Source: Chitinophaga flava
Lineage (GTDB): Bacteria; Bacteroidota; Bacteroidia; Chitinophagales; Chitinophagaceae
Assembly (NCBI RefSeq): GCF_003308995.1
Contig: NZ_QFFJ01000002.1
Location: 1,736,001 to 1,800,000 of the forward strand
Direction of reading: 5' to 3'
Length of the DNA stretch: 64,000 bases
The notes beneath the pieces are model-generated. The model was not told the DNA's origin. It saw only the letters and a list, made by a program, of their open reading frames with translations, and made no database searches. A program made the translations under genes and the position numbers. Shown here in pieces: positions 44,858 through 54,282 of the stretch (position 1 is its first letter; each line of letters begins with the position of its first letter).

Positions 44858-45574
44858 TTACCGGAAGTGCTCCATCAGATCCCTGCGGTAGGTATTGCCG
44901 ATCGGTAAAATGGTGCCGTTGCCGAGGTGTAGCTCTCCGTAAGTTATCTTCTGAATATGCTCCAGTGCAATGATATAGGACTTATGTATCCTTTTAAATC
45001 GTTGTTTGTCCAGTTTCTGCTCAATTTCCGTAGTGGTCATCGGAGTTAAATAAACCTTATCCACGGTGTGTACCTTTACGTAGTTGCCCCAGCTCTGTAC
45101 ATGTGTGATATGCTCCAGTTGTATCCTGATAATTTCCCCATCTACCTTTAACATCAGAGAAGAAGGTGAGGCCGCGGTAACGGGCGCCTCCGGCTGGGCA
45201 GTATTTACCGGCCTGTATCGTTTTAATACTTTGTGGATGGCGGCAGTGAAGCGAGGCAGGTCAATGGGTTTGACAAGATAATCTACAACCTGGTATTTAT
45301 AGCTTTGTAAGGCGTATTCACTATAAGCGGTGGTAAGTACTACCAGTGGCGGATCAGGCATGGCTTCCAGCATATCCATGCCCGTTATACCGGGCATATT
45401 GATATCCAGAAATATCAGGTCTACCGGTGTTTTATGGAGATATTCCATGGCCTGGATTGCATTGTAGAAGGATGCGCTGAGGCTAAGGCTGCTGAAGGAT
45501 TTCAGGTAATGCTCCAATACCAGGTGGCCGCCTTCTTCATCATCTATGATAATACACTTCAACGGTACTGTCAT
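44858..45574 (-). CDS. LytTR-family response regulator
   Basis: A 238-residue protein. The receiver domain (about 1-120) has the acidic pair IIDDEEGG, the phosphorylation site LIFLDINMPGITGMD, and the conserved Thr and Lys in LTTAYSEYALQSYK and YLVKPID. The LytTR DNA-binding domain (about 140-238) contains HITHVQSWGNYVKVHT and RFKRIHKSYIIAL. It is encoded 1 base after its kinase and probably regulates the divergent receptor gene. Confidence 0.93.
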   Translation of the reverse strand: MTVPLKCIIIDDEEGGHLVLEHYLKSFSSLSLSASFYNAIQAMEYLHKTPVDLIFLDINMPGITGMDMLEAMPDPPLVVLTTAYSEYALQSYKYQVVDYLVKPIDLPRFTAAIHKVLKRYRPVNTAQPEAPVTAASPSSLMLKVDGEIIRIQLEHITHVQSWGNYVKVHTVDKVYLTPMTTTEIEQKLDKQRFKRIHKSYIIALEHIQKITYGELHLGNGTILPIGNTYRRDLMEHFR

Positions 45575-45575
45575 C

Positions 45576-46610
45576 TCAGTATGGGTTTAGTTTTAAGGTA
45601 AGACAGGTCCTGTATTCCTGTGTGGTGGAAGATGTCTCAAAATGATATCTTCCTTTATACAATAATTCCATTCGTTCCCTGATGTTCACCAAACCAATAC
45701 CGGTGGAATAGGTTTTAAGCGATTCATCAGCGATGGAATTGACGATGTGTAGTTTTAATGTGTTATGGGCGACGGTGATGTCAATATGTACAAACCATTT
45801 GTTAGTAATCGTCAGGCTGTGTTTAAATGCGTTTTCTACCAGGGTAATAAGGAGCATAGGGGCAATCTTATGCTGACAGACAGGATCACGCAGTTTCGGA
45901 AACCGGAATGCGATCTCGCAGCGTTTGCCGATACGCTCTTTCTCCATGATGATATAGTTTTCAATGAAATTGACTTCTTCACAGATGCTGACATTCGATT
46001 TTTTGCCGTTTTCCAGCTGATAGCGCATGAGGTTGGATAACTTGAGAATCAGTTCTGGTACCCGTTGTGGCTCTGTGAGGCTCACTCCATAGAGGTTATT
46101 GAACGTGTTGAAGAAAAAATGCGGATTCATCTGTGCGTGCAGCAGCTTAATATTCATTTCGTTGAGCAGTAGCTGAGCTTCATGTCTTTTCCTCAGCTCT
46201 AAGGAGTACTTCCGAATCAGGAAAAAAGACATGATAGTACTGGTGCTGATGATACACAGTGCACAACAGTAGGTGAGTGACAGTAGAATGTCGGTGTTTT
46301 GATAAAGCTCCGGCTCTATCCAGTAATAGTCCGGTAAAAAAAGGGTGAGCGCCCCCAGCATGGTAAATGCCAGGCCGAATACTGCATATCGAAGGTATCT
46401 TTTGTCGAGGAATAGCGGGAAAATAAAGAACCGGTGAAATTGCGCCTGGGCATATAAAATCAGAAAGAAGACCAATCCTTTGCTGAAACCGATGAATGTA
46501 TCTATCTGCATCATCTCATGCAGCATGGTCAATACATACATGGATAAAAAGCATACCAGCTCCACAAAAATGTTCTTATGATACCACTTCTCCTTTTCGG
46601 CGATGTCCAT
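45576..46610 (-). CDS. LytS-type sensor histidine kinase
   Basis: A 344-residue membrane kinase. I use the ATG at 46610, since the frame upstream begins at TTG. It has four hydrophobic segments (about 18-140), then the His_kinase domain with LLHAQMNPHFFFNTFNNLYG, where the His is the phosphorylation site, and LVENAFKHSL in the ATP-binding region; the C-terminus has GIGLVNIRERMELLY. It has no large sensor domain, so the signal is probably sensed in or near the membrane. Confidence 0.9.
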   Translation of the reverse strand: MDIAEKEKWYHKNIFVELVCFLSMYVLTMLHEMMQIDTFIGFSKGLVFFLILYAQAQFHRFFIFPLFLDKRYLRYAVFGLAFTMLGALTLFLPDYYWIEPELYQNTDILLSLTYCCALCIISTSTIMSFFLIRKYSLELRKRHEAQLLLNEMNIKLLHAQMNPHFFFNTFNNLYGVSLTEPQRVPELILKLSNLMRYQLENGKKSNVSICEEVNFIENYIIMEKERIGKRCEIAFRFPKLRDPVCQHKIAPMLLITLVENAFKHSLTITNKWFVHIDITVAHNTLKLHIVNSIADESLKTYSTGIGLVNIRERMELLYKGRYHFETSSTTQEYRTCLTLKLNPY

Positions 46611-46686
46611 TAATACTGCATTTATACCCTTCAAAGAAACGATTTTTCTGTCCGGCGGGCAAGAATTAATGATGAACTGAGTTGGT

Positions 46687-46716
46687 CACTTAAACCTCCT
46701 GTTTGCTCATTTAAAT
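46687..46716 (+). promoter_or_regulatory. 21-bp-spaced direct repeats upstream of the receptor gene
   Basis: TCACTTAAAC and TCATTTAAAT occur with a 21-base period between the divergent LytS-type kinase and receptor starts. They resemble the repeats at 41481 (CCATTTAACC). The second copy is followed 32 bases later by TTTATTTG (46740-46747), a near match to a -7 box. I infer a LytTR binding site. Confidence 0.45.
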
Positions 46717-46779
46717 TTCAGCAGGTCTGAATACTGGCCTTTATTTGGGCTGTTTTTTATCCATCAATTATAAGCTGAA

Positions 46780-49224
46780 ATGTTTAATGTAAGAATCTTC
46801 GTATTTATAACCATGCTATTACTGGCCGGCAGTTTAACCCACGGTCAGACTACCTCAAAAACGATTACCATCAAGGGTGCCCTGGCAGATTCCTTAACCA
46901 AAGCCCCCATTCCATTTGCCACGGTGGTAGTTACCCAAACCGATAAGAAGGTTATTCAATCCACTTTAACGGATGAAAAAGGCAGTTTTTTGCTGAAAAC
47001 ACCGGAAAAGACCAATTTGGTATTGTACATCACCTATGTCGGATACAATACTTACAGCGCCGCAATTGCTCCTGTTGCCGGCCTGGCTGATCTGGGCCGT
47101 ATCTATCTGGCAGCCAGAACAGGAGTATTGAATGAAGTGGTGGTAAATGGAAAAAAGCCCATCATCCAGAGTATGGGTGATAAGCTGATCTACAATGCGG
47201 CATCAGATATCGGTAACAAGTCAGGTTCCGCTGAAGATGTACTGCGTAAAGCGCCCATGGTTACCGTTAGCCCCGACGGGGAGATAAAATTGAGAGGGAA
47301 TGGAAATATTAAAATTTTGTTGAATGGACTCCCTTCCGGTTTGCTAGCCAAAAATCTGAAAGAGGCGCTGAAAATGATCCCCGCCAGTTCTATAGAATCG
47401 ATAGAAGTGATCACTTCCCCTTCTGCTAAATATGAGGCGGAAGGCGCTGCCGGCGTGATTAACATCACCACGAAAAAGAAAATGAATGGTACTGGTGGCA
47501 GCATCGACCTGAGCGCCGGCAACCTGGAACAAATGGTGAGCGGTAGCCTGAACATGACCAAGGGGAAGTTCAGTGTTAACCTGAACCTGGATGGTGGTAT
47601 GGAGAAGGCCCGGACGGTTACTGACCTGGACAGGACCTCCTTGTCAGACGGGATTTCCATTGGCCGCCTGATTCAAACGAATGACGAAACACAAAAGTCC
47701 AAAGGTGCTTTTGGTATATTGGGAGTGGAATACCGGGTAGACTCTTCACAGAAAATCGGCGCCAGCGTATCTTACTGGAATGGCAACTGGCCCTCTGAAA
47801 GCCAGATCAATAGCCTTTATTCAGATAAAAAAGGAGTAACTGCGTATAACCAGTACAGTGAGCAGAAGGGGCAGGTGAACTACACAGAGTTTTCATTGAA
47901 CTATCAAAAAAAATTCAAACGCCCTGCACAGGAACTGCAGTTAGTCACTCAATATAGCAAGGCCAATGAGCAAGCCAGTTATATGACAGACCAGTTCGAC
48001 CTTTCCGGGCAACGTTATTTCCGGGAGATAAGTCCTAATACAGGCTATAATAAAGAATTCTTTTTTCAGGCCGATTATGTGCAGCCACTGGACCGTGCCG
48101 GTAATCATCTGCTGGAAGTAGGTGGCCGCTACAGTAAAAACAATTCCAGCAGCGACTATACTGTTTTTACCAACAACTACATACCCGGCAGCGCAATTAT
48201 GATAGAAGATCCTAGCCGCGCCAATGTGATGTCTTATTTCCAGGATATTGCAGCGGGTTATCTGAACCTCAAAATCAAAACCCGGAAGGACTGGCAGTTC
48301 AGGCTGGGAGGGCGTTATGAGCATACCAGCCTCGGTGGCGATTTTAAAGGCCCGCAACCCTCTTTCCGTAGTCAGTTCAATAACTTTGTTTCCAGTGTCA
48401 TGGTCAACAAAAGGATCAACGATATCCATGACCTGAAGCTGAGTTACACCGAGCGTATCCGCCGGCCCTGGATCTGGGACCTTAACCCTTATGTCAATGC
48501 CAGTGATCCCCGCAACCTGACCTTCGGTAACCCGGAGCTAAGGCCCGAAATCAACCGGATGCTGGAACTAGTACATAACTATACGGCGCCTTCCGGTTTT
48601 AACCTGAATTCAAGTCTTTACTTCCATTCCAATAGTAATACGATTGAATCGCTGAGAACAGTGGACAGTTTGGGTATCTCCCGTACAACACAGCAAAACA
48701 TCGCCTCCAACAGGCGTTTGGGTGGTAATGTCTTTACCGGCCTGCAGTTTAATAAAAGCTGGACCATGACCTTAGGCGCTGAGTTCTACCATGTATGGTT
48801 CAAAAGCAAAGCCCTTAACATCGGGAATGATGCCAGCTTTTATTCATTCAGCATCAATAGCGCCTATGAGCTGCCGAAAGATTTTACACTGCAGTTTTCG
48901 GGAGATTATAGCAATGGGTATGTTACCCTTCAGGGACGGACTACCGCTAACTACACCTATCGCTTGTCTGCCCGCAAGGAATTCTGGGATAAAAAAGCCG
49001 GTATCACGCTGAGCTTCAACAACCCTTTCCAGCAATCATTCCTGCAACGTAGTACTGCCACGGCCCCTTCCTTTAACAGTAACACTACCTCCTGGTACTA
49101 TAACCGGTCTTTTTCTGTAGCCTTCAGCTGGAAGTTTGGAACACTGCGTTCCAGCGGTGATAATGAGAAAGAGATGGAAGAAGGAACAGGAGAGAAAGGC
49201 CCGCGCAGAGGCAGAAGTCATTAG
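46780..49224 (+). CDS. Outer-membrane beta-barrel receptor (TonB-dependent-receptor-like)
   Basis: An 814-residue protein: signal peptide, carboxypeptidase-like regulatory domain (about 28-115; IKGALADSLTKAPIPFATVV), a plug domain (GVLNEVVVNGKKPIIQSMGD, then SPSAKYEAEGAAGVINITTK), and a long beta-barrel. The short plug and the pattern of the barrel match the Bacteroidota outer-membrane beta-barrel family that lies next to LytTR systems. The C-terminus is unusual: after the last strand (VAFSWKFG) it has about 28 charged residues (EKEMEEGTGEKGPRRG). Cargo unknown. Confidence 0.9.
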   Translation: MFNVRIFVFITMLLLAGSLTHGQTTSKTITIKGALADSLTKAPIPFATVVVTQTDKKVIQSTLTDEKGSFLLKTPEKTNLVLYITYVGYNTYSAAIAPVAGLADLGRIYLAARTGVLNEVVVNGKKPIIQSMGDKLIYNAASDIGNKSGSAEDVLRKAPMVTVSPDGEIKLRGNGNIKILLNGLPSGLLAKNLKEALKMIPASSIESIEVITSPSAKYEAEGAAGVINITTKKKMNGTGGSIDLSAGNLEQMVSGSLNMTKGKFSVNLNLDGGMEKARTVTDLDRTSLSDGISIGRLIQTNDETQKSKGAFGILGVEYRVDSSQKIGASVSYWNGNWPSESQINSLYSDKKGVTAYNQYSEQKGQVNYTEFSLNYQKKFKRPAQELQLVTQYSKANEQASYMTDQFDLSGQRYFREISPNTGYNKEFFFQADYVQPLDRAGNHLLEVGGRYSKNNSSSDYTVFTNNYIPGSAIMIEDPSRANVMSYFQDIAAGYLNLKIKTRKDWQFRLGGRYEHTSLGGDFKGPQPSFRSQFNNFVSSVMVNKRINDIHDLKLSYTERIRRPWIWDLNPYVNASDPRNLTFGNPELRPEINRMLELVHNYTAPSGFNLNSSLYFHSNSNTIESLRTVDSLGISRTTQQNIASNRRLGGNVFTGLQFNKSWTMTLGAEFYHVWFKSKALNIGNDASFYSFSINSAYELPKDFTLQFSGDYSNGYVTLQGRTTANYTYRLSARKEFWDKKAGITLSFNNPFQQSFLQRSTATAPSFNSNTTSWYYNRSFSVAFSWKFGTLRSSGDNEKEMEEGTGEKGPRRGRSH

Positions 49225-49252
49225 TGTGTGATTAGAGGATATGATGCCCCCT

Positions 49253-49290
49253 GAGCCTTCAGGTATAGTTACCTGGAGGCTTTTAAATTT
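49253..49290 (+). terminator. Terminator of the receptor gene
   Basis: A 12-pair stem (GAGCCTTCAGGTA / TACCTGGAGGCT, one G-U) with loop TAGT, followed by TTTTAAATTT. Confidence 0.8.
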
Positions 49291-49302
49291 AATAAAGACC
49301 GG

Positions 49303-49328
49303 TCCTTTCAAAGACCGGTCCCTATTGG
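49303..49328 (-). terminator. Hairpin ending the siderophore operon
   Basis: The 8-bp palindrome GACCGGTC occurs twice, separated by CTTTCAAA, and can fold as a hairpin. It lies just past the decarboxylase stop. On the minus strand A/T-rich sequence follows. Confidence 0.5.
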
Positions 49329-49345
49329 CAAAAGGTCCTTCTTTA

Positions 49346-50863
49346 TTATCCTTCTATCAGACTATATCCTCTGGATTTAATAGCCTCGAGTATTGTACGT
49401 ATATCCGCTACCGTAGTAACAGGGTTGAGGATGGTGAACTTCAGGTAGAAGTTCCCGTTTACTTTGGTTCCGGCCACAATGAAGGCGCCTTCAAAGAAAA
49501 GCGACTTCTTAATAGCCTGGTTCAGGGCCGACAAATCTGTTTTCAGGGAGCCTGGTTTAAAGCGGAATACCAGTATGCCCAGGTCTGAACTGCTGAGCAG
49601 ATCAAAATCAGGGTCCTGTTGCAGGAGGGCTGCAGTAGCAGCTGCTGTGTCGATCATCATATCGGTATATATACCGAGTTTGTGTTTGCCCATGATCCGC
49701 AGGGTGCACCAGAGTTTGAGCGCATCGAAGCGGCGGGTGATTTGGGTGATGGATTTGTTGACCTGTGCAGGCAGCTCGTCATAGTCCTGTTCTTCAGGGT
49801 TGAGGTAGTCTGCATGATGTTTTACCAGCTCGAGGGTTGATTTGTTTTTTACAAGAAGGGCACTGCTGCTGATAGGTTGGAAGAAGGATTTATGGTAGTC
49901 TATCGTAATGGAGTCTGCGAGTTCTATGCCGTCGAGGAGGCGGCGGTGTTTATTGGAGAGCAGTAGTCCGCAGCCATAGGCAGCATCTACGTGCATCCAT
50001 AACCGGTAGTCTGCCGCGATGGCGGCGATGGATTTTAATGGATCGATATTGCCGAAATCCGTGGTGCCGGCGGTGGCCACAATAGCCACGGGGATGTTAC
50101 CCTGATTAAGCTGCTCGTCGATAGCGGCTTTCAGGGCTTGTGCATCCATGCGGAAACGTTTGTCTGTTGGAACTTTCACAATGGCCTGTTCTCCCAATCC
50201 CAGCAGGGCCGCATTTTTCAGGTTACTGAAATGTGCTTTGTCGGAAGCGAAGATTCTGAACCGGTGTGCCTGCGGAGGAAGGCCGTCTTTTTTGATCGAA
50301 TGCCCAAGTGTATTGATGGCGAAGTGATCACGGGCCAGCAGAAGTCCCATCAGATTGGATTGTGTGCCACCCGAATTAAAGATGCCGTCAGCATGGGTGT
50401 AGCCTATTTCCCGGGCTGTCCAGTCGATGAGCCTTCGTTCGATGAATGTTCCGCCGGCGCTCTGGTCGTAAGTATCCTGTGAAGAATTGATGGCACTGAT
50501 GATCACCTCTGCTGCCAATGCAGGGATCACCACCGGGCAGTTGAGATGAGCAATGTATTGAGGCAGATGGAAAGCTGTTGCGTGTTTGATATAGATCTCG
50601 TTGACTTCTGTCAACAGTTCATCATAATCAGCCAGCGGAGTATCAAGATTGATGCTGTATACGGCATCCTGTATAGTTGCGGGCTTAATACCGCTGAAAG
50701 GCTGTCTGGTATTGTACAGGAAGTCTATCACTTTTTCACGGGCCTTTTCCACTGCCTGGAAGTATTCGGGGCCTGTTTCCTGATAAAAAATATCTTTCAG
50801 TAGTTTATTGGAGGTGCTTGCCGCAGGGGCGGGAGCAGCGAAAATAGTCTGATCAGTATGCAT
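49346..50863 (-). CDS. PLP-dependent group II decarboxylase (siderophore diamine synthesis)
   Basis: A 505-residue enzyme; I use the ATG at 50863, which overlaps the upstream gene by 11 bases. It has the group II decarboxylase fold: FNSGGTQSNLMGLLLARD, VDAAYGCGLLLSNKHRRLLD, and the PLP lysine in SITIDYHKSFFQPISSSALL. Homologues such as DesA and RhbB decarboxylate lysine or diaminobutyrate. Here it should supply the diamine (cadaverine or a relative) for the hydroxamate siderophore. It is the last gene of the operon. Confidence 0.88.
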   Translation of the reverse strand: MHTDQTIFAAPAPAASTSNKLLKDIFYQETGPEYFQAVEKAREKVIDFLYNTRQPFSGIKPATIQDAVYSINLDTPLADYDELLTEVNEIYIKHATAFHLPQYIAHLNCPVVIPALAAEVIISAINSSQDTYDQSAGGTFIERRLIDWTAREIGYTHADGIFNSGGTQSNLMGLLLARDHFAINTLGHSIKKDGLPPQAHRFRIFASDKAHFSNLKNAALLGLGEQAIVKVPTDKRFRMDAQALKAAIDEQLNQGNIPVAIVATAGTTDFGNIDPLKSIAAIAADYRLWMHVDAAYGCGLLLSNKHRRLLDGIELADSITIDYHKSFFQPISSSALLVKNKSTLELVKHHADYLNPEEQDYDELPAQVNKSITQITRRFDALKLWCTLRIMGKHKLGIYTDMMIDTAAATAALLQQDPDFDLLSSSDLGILVFRFKPGSLKTDLSALNQAIKKSLFFEGAFIVAGTKVNGNFYLKFTILNPVTTVADIRTILEAIKSRGYSLIEG

Positions 50864-51797
50864 ATGTATTATTTTTTTTCTTCTTTTCATCCTGCAATGC
50901 TTTCCAGCCTTCTGCGCGGTATTGGGCGGCCATTTTACCGCCATCGATATGGTTCCAGCCGGGAGGCATTATCAGATAAAGGAGTTTGTTTTTGAATCCT
51001 GGCGCGCGTTTTATATCGGTCCAGAGGTCGCGCCACAGCAGTAGTTGTACCTGGAGGAGGTTTTTGCTGTTGATGTGTTCATTCAGCAGGCCGTATACCG
51101 GTTTAACCTGATCTATCTCTGTTTGAAAGGTGCGGAAGATCTTGTCCCATATGGAGAAGGTTTCGCCATAGTTCCTGTCAAGATAGATGGGGTTTTTAGC
51201 ATGATGTACTCTGTGTACGGAAGGGGTGATAAATAGAAACTCCAGCCATCGCTGTTTACCGGCTATATCGTCAAAATGATCATTCACATGTTCATACAGC
51301 CCATAGAGTCTTGCAATCGCTTCACATATAAAAATCATAAACGGATCAAAACCCAGTATCGGTAGTCCTATAACGGTGAGGGGCATATGAATAAACCCCA
51401 GAAAAGAACCCCGTACGGCTACTGTCAGTTTCATTTCTTCTGCAGTATGATGAACGCCATGTATACACCAAAAGAACCTTACCTTATGCCCCAGGTAGTG
51501 CACCAGCCAGAACATAAAATCATAGGAGAGGTAAGCCAGTATCCAGACATACCAGGCATAGCCGGCTGTGAAGAGGCGGTGTTCGTACATCCACATCATC
51601 GTACCAAAAATGATGAACTTACCAAGGAAGAAGTAAGGAAAACTGTCCAGCACATAAGAGAACACGTTGACCCAGCCTTCCCGGTTGCTTTCCATTTTTT
51701 TAGTCACCACGAGTATTATCCATTCCAGTATCACAAGTCCAAGCACAATGTAACCGAAGGTGCTCGTTATTTTCCCCAGTAGCAGCGGGAGTGTCAT
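50853..51797 (-). CDS. Sterol desaturase/fatty-acid hydroxylase family membrane enzyme
   Basis: A 314-residue integral membrane protein with about five hydrophobic segments and three histidine clusters for a di-iron centre: HYLGHK near residue 110, HGVHH near 124, and SVHRVHH near 200. Family members hydroxylate or desaturate lipids using oxygen. It lies between the siderophore synthetase and the decarboxylase and overlaps the latter, so it is coexpressed. A role in siderophore synthesis is not known for this family; it may modify a lipid tail on the siderophore or a membrane lipid. Confidence 0.87.
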   Translation of the reverse strand: MTLPLLLGKITSTFGYIVLGLVILEWIILVVTKKMESNREGWVNVFSYVLDSFPYFFLGKFIIFGTMMWMYEHRLFTAGYAWYVWILAYLSYDFMFWLVHYLGHKVRFFWCIHGVHHTAEEMKLTVAVRGSFLGFIHMPLTVIGLPILGFDPFMIFICEAIARLYGLYEHVNDHFDDIAGKQRWLEFLFITPSVHRVHHAKNPIYLDRNYGETFSIWDKIFRTFQTEIDQVKPVYGLLNEHINSKNLLQVQLLLWRDLWTDIKRAPGFKNKLLYLIMPPGWNHIDGGKMAAQYRAEGWKALQDEKKKKNNTYAY

Positions 51798-51833
51798 AGT
51801 GTTGTTTTATGGTTTAAGAGAATAGGTAGTACA

Positions 51834-53687
51834 TTAGATCTTACCCTGAGCGCTGGTTAATAGGGTGGAGGTGGCAGGGCGTTTAAACGGCGTGATAGGA
51901 TTCTGTAGCATGCCGGCGAGTTGCAGGCTGCCAGCGGGATCGGCCAGGTCTACCATCTGGTAATGATTACGCAGCTGCAGTCGGTTCAGACAGGAAAGCA
52001 TAAATTCCGGCATAAACATATCATATCGCTCAAATTTATCTGCATGCTGCGGATGATCTATCTGGTAGGCATACACGCAGTCGGCCACCTGCTGCCAGAA
52101 GGCTTCTTCCGGATAATCACATTTTGTGACCAGGATATTATTCAGGAAACGGAAGAAACAGTCAAATACATCCGTGAGGATACTGAGTATTTTCAACGCT
52201 TCGGGAACGGTGACGCATATACGCCTTCCCTTCTCCGGAATGTCAGTATTCATACGGAATACGCTGATCTCTTCCGTGATATCTTTCATGATGGCTTTCA
52301 CCGGTACATGGTTCTCCAGCACCAGGATGAGGTTTTCGCCATGTGGCATAAACACCAGGTCGTGTTCATAAAAGCAGTGGAGCAGGGGCGTAAGATAAAC
52401 GCGCAGATAACATTGCAGCCATGCCTGTACAGAAAGGCCGGAAGCTGCTATCAGTGCGGGTAATAGGGCTTTGCCGTCAAACTCAGTATGCAGGAGGGCG
52501 GCCATGGTCATCAATTGCTCACCAGGTTGCAGCACTTTAGCCGGACTTTCTCTCCACAAACCTGCCAGCATTTTATTGTAGGGCACGTGTTTGCCGAAAG
52601 GCTCGTAATACATATTGCGATAGCCTACGGCGGCCACTTCGCATAGCAGGTGGAAGCCGCATTGTTTCAGGTACGGATCTGCGCCTACATACTCCCGTAT
52701 CCAGGTAGTAATAGGTGGGGTACTGTCCATATAGTAAGGCGTGAGCCCTCGAACAAAACCCATATTCAGAATGGAAAGTGCTGTTTTGGTATAGTGTTTT
52801 TCCGGATGGGTAAGATTATAGAAAGTGCGGATGGACTGCTGTGCATTATACTCATCAGGGCTGTAACCGAGGCATACCAGATGCTGATTGGCAAGGTCGG
52901 GAGCGCAGATGATGGCCAGCTTGTTGTACCACTGCCAGGGATGTACGGGAATAAAAAAATAATCATCTGCTGAAAGCCCTTTGTCAGTGAGTTTTTCTCT
53001 GAATGATGCCAGTACTGCTGTTCCCAGTTCATCTTCTATCAGTTGGTGGTATGGAAGTTCATCTACGGCATTATAGAGGGTCCTGCTTTTGTGGCCTGCC
53101 AGCCAAACGAGTTGTATGGGCTGATCAGCTTCCGGCGCATATTTCCTGTAATCATGGGCATCAAAACCTATGCGGCCATTGTTGGCTATAAAGCAGGGAT
53201 GGCCGGAGGTCATGGCATGTTCGATATCCTGGTAACCTGATTGTACAAGTGCTTCTATGGAGGGCCTGGACTGGCTCATCGTGTAGGCGCTGCCGTTAAG
53301 GGTGCTGGTAATTTCTTCGAGGTAGGCCGGTAGATTTTCCGGGCTGATATTGAGCAGGCTGCTGAATTCCTGTATCAGCAGGAGGCTGTCCAGTGGCTGC
53401 TCCTGACCGTTATTTACTTTACGGATACTTTCCTGGTCAATGGACCAGTGATGAAGATGGAGTATGCTGGCTCTGAAAAAATAAGTGATGGCTGATTCAG
53501 GTGCCTGTAGCTGGTAATGGGACCATTCCTGTTCGTCGCTGATCCATTCCGGCTGTAGCAGCAGCTCATGAGAGAATTCGCTGATGATTTTAGCGACATG
53601 TAGCCTGTTGACACGGGCCCAGATCGCTGGTTGCAGATGGCTGATCACCTGTTCGGGCGTGTGAAGGATGGTTTCGTTGTTATACAT
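51834..53687 (-). CDS. IucA/IucC-family NIS siderophore synthetase
   Basis: A 617-residue enzyme. Hallmarks of the NRPS-independent siderophore synthetases are GHPCFIANNGRIGFDAHDYR with KYAPE, the ATP-binding region YFFIPVHPWQWYNKL, and the C-terminal HGENLILVLENHVPVKAIMK with D-I-T/E-E-I. Since there is only one synthetase, as in desferrioxamine and bisucaberin pathways, it probably joins repeated N-hydroxy-N-acyl-diamine units (DesD type). It starts 2 bases after the acyltransferase gene. Confidence 0.93.
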   Translation of the reverse strand: MYNNETILHTPEQVISHLQPAIWARVNRLHVAKIISEFSHELLLQPEWISDEQEWSHYQLQAPESAITYFFRASILHLHHWSIDQESIRKVNNGQEQPLDSLLLIQEFSSLLNISPENLPAYLEEITSTLNGSAYTMSQSRPSIEALVQSGYQDIEHAMTSGHPCFIANNGRIGFDAHDYRKYAPEADQPIQLVWLAGHKSRTLYNAVDELPYHQLIEDELGTAVLASFREKLTDKGLSADDYFFIPVHPWQWYNKLAIICAPDLANQHLVCLGYSPDEYNAQQSIRTFYNLTHPEKHYTKTALSILNMGFVRGLTPYYMDSTPPITTWIREYVGADPYLKQCGFHLLCEVAAVGYRNMYYEPFGKHVPYNKMLAGLWRESPAKVLQPGEQLMTMAALLHTEFDGKALLPALIAASGLSVQAWLQCYLRVYLTPLLHCFYEHDLVFMPHGENLILVLENHVPVKAIMKDITEEISVFRMNTDIPEKGRRICVTVPEALKILSILTDVFDCFFRFLNNILVTKCDYPEEAFWQQVADCVYAYQIDHPQHADKFERYDMFMPEFMLSCLNRLQLRNHYQMVDLADPAGSLQLAGMLQNPITPFKRPATSTLLTSAQGKI

Positions 53688-53689
53688 GT

Positions 53690-54280
53690 TCAGTTGTTTT
53701 TCTTTGCCTGAAAATATTGCGATCGGGTACAGAAGGCCAGGGCAGCGGTTTTGTGCGGCAACTGTATCTCCTTTACATAAGTAAAGCCCGCGCGTTTGTT
53801 GAGACGATGGATTTTTTCGTTATGGATATCCGGTTCTACCACTACTCTGTCGTGATATGGATTTTCAAACAGGAAGTCCATGATGATGCTGAATACCTGC
53901 CAGGAGAAGCCAGGGATGCGTTGTTCCGGAGGACCCAGCAGGATATGCATACCTACATCACCGGGCTCGGGGTCGTAGTGACTGCCGATCGGATCGTGTG
54001 CAGGGTCATAGTATTCGCAGAGGAATGTTGTTTTGCTATTGATCTTGCCTATCAGTGCCGCAGCGTGTTCGTTATGACAGATAGTGGTGTATTCTGCTAA
54101 TACCTGTTTGTATGATTTGTCGGTCATGCCCCAGTAGCGGGCATAGGGCTGTGTTACCCATTGATAGATCTCCGGGGTGTCATGGGTGAGGTCCATAGGC
54201 CACAGCTCTACAAGTCCCAACGGATGATTGTTATCCTGATAGACAGGCATGATATGTAAGGGGGCTGTTGCTTTTTTCAT
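53690..54280 (-). CDS. GNAT-like acyltransferase for siderophore synthesis (IucB/RhbD-like)
   Basis: A 196-residue protein with the siderophore GNAT pattern: WVTQPYARYWGM near residue 40, LLGPPEQRIPGFSWQVFSII near 110, and ERVVVEPDIHN-like DRVVVEPDIHNEKIHRLNKR near 145, followed by AGFTYVKEI. I use the ATG at 54280, since the frame two codons earlier begins with GTG. It should acylate the N-hydroxy-diamine from the neighbouring hydroxylase. The gap to the upstream stop is 2 bases. Confidence 0.88.
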   Translation of the reverse strand: MKKATAPLHIMPVYQDNNHPLGLVELWPMDLTHDTPEIYQWVTQPYARYWGMTDKSYKQVLAEYTTICHNEHAAALIGKINSKTTFLCEYYDPAHDPIGSHYDPEPGDVGMHILLGPPEQRIPGFSWQVFSIIMDFLFENPYHDRVVVEPDIHNEKIHRLNKRAGFTYVKEIQLPHKTAALAFCTRSQYFQAKKNN

Positions 54281-54282
54281 GA

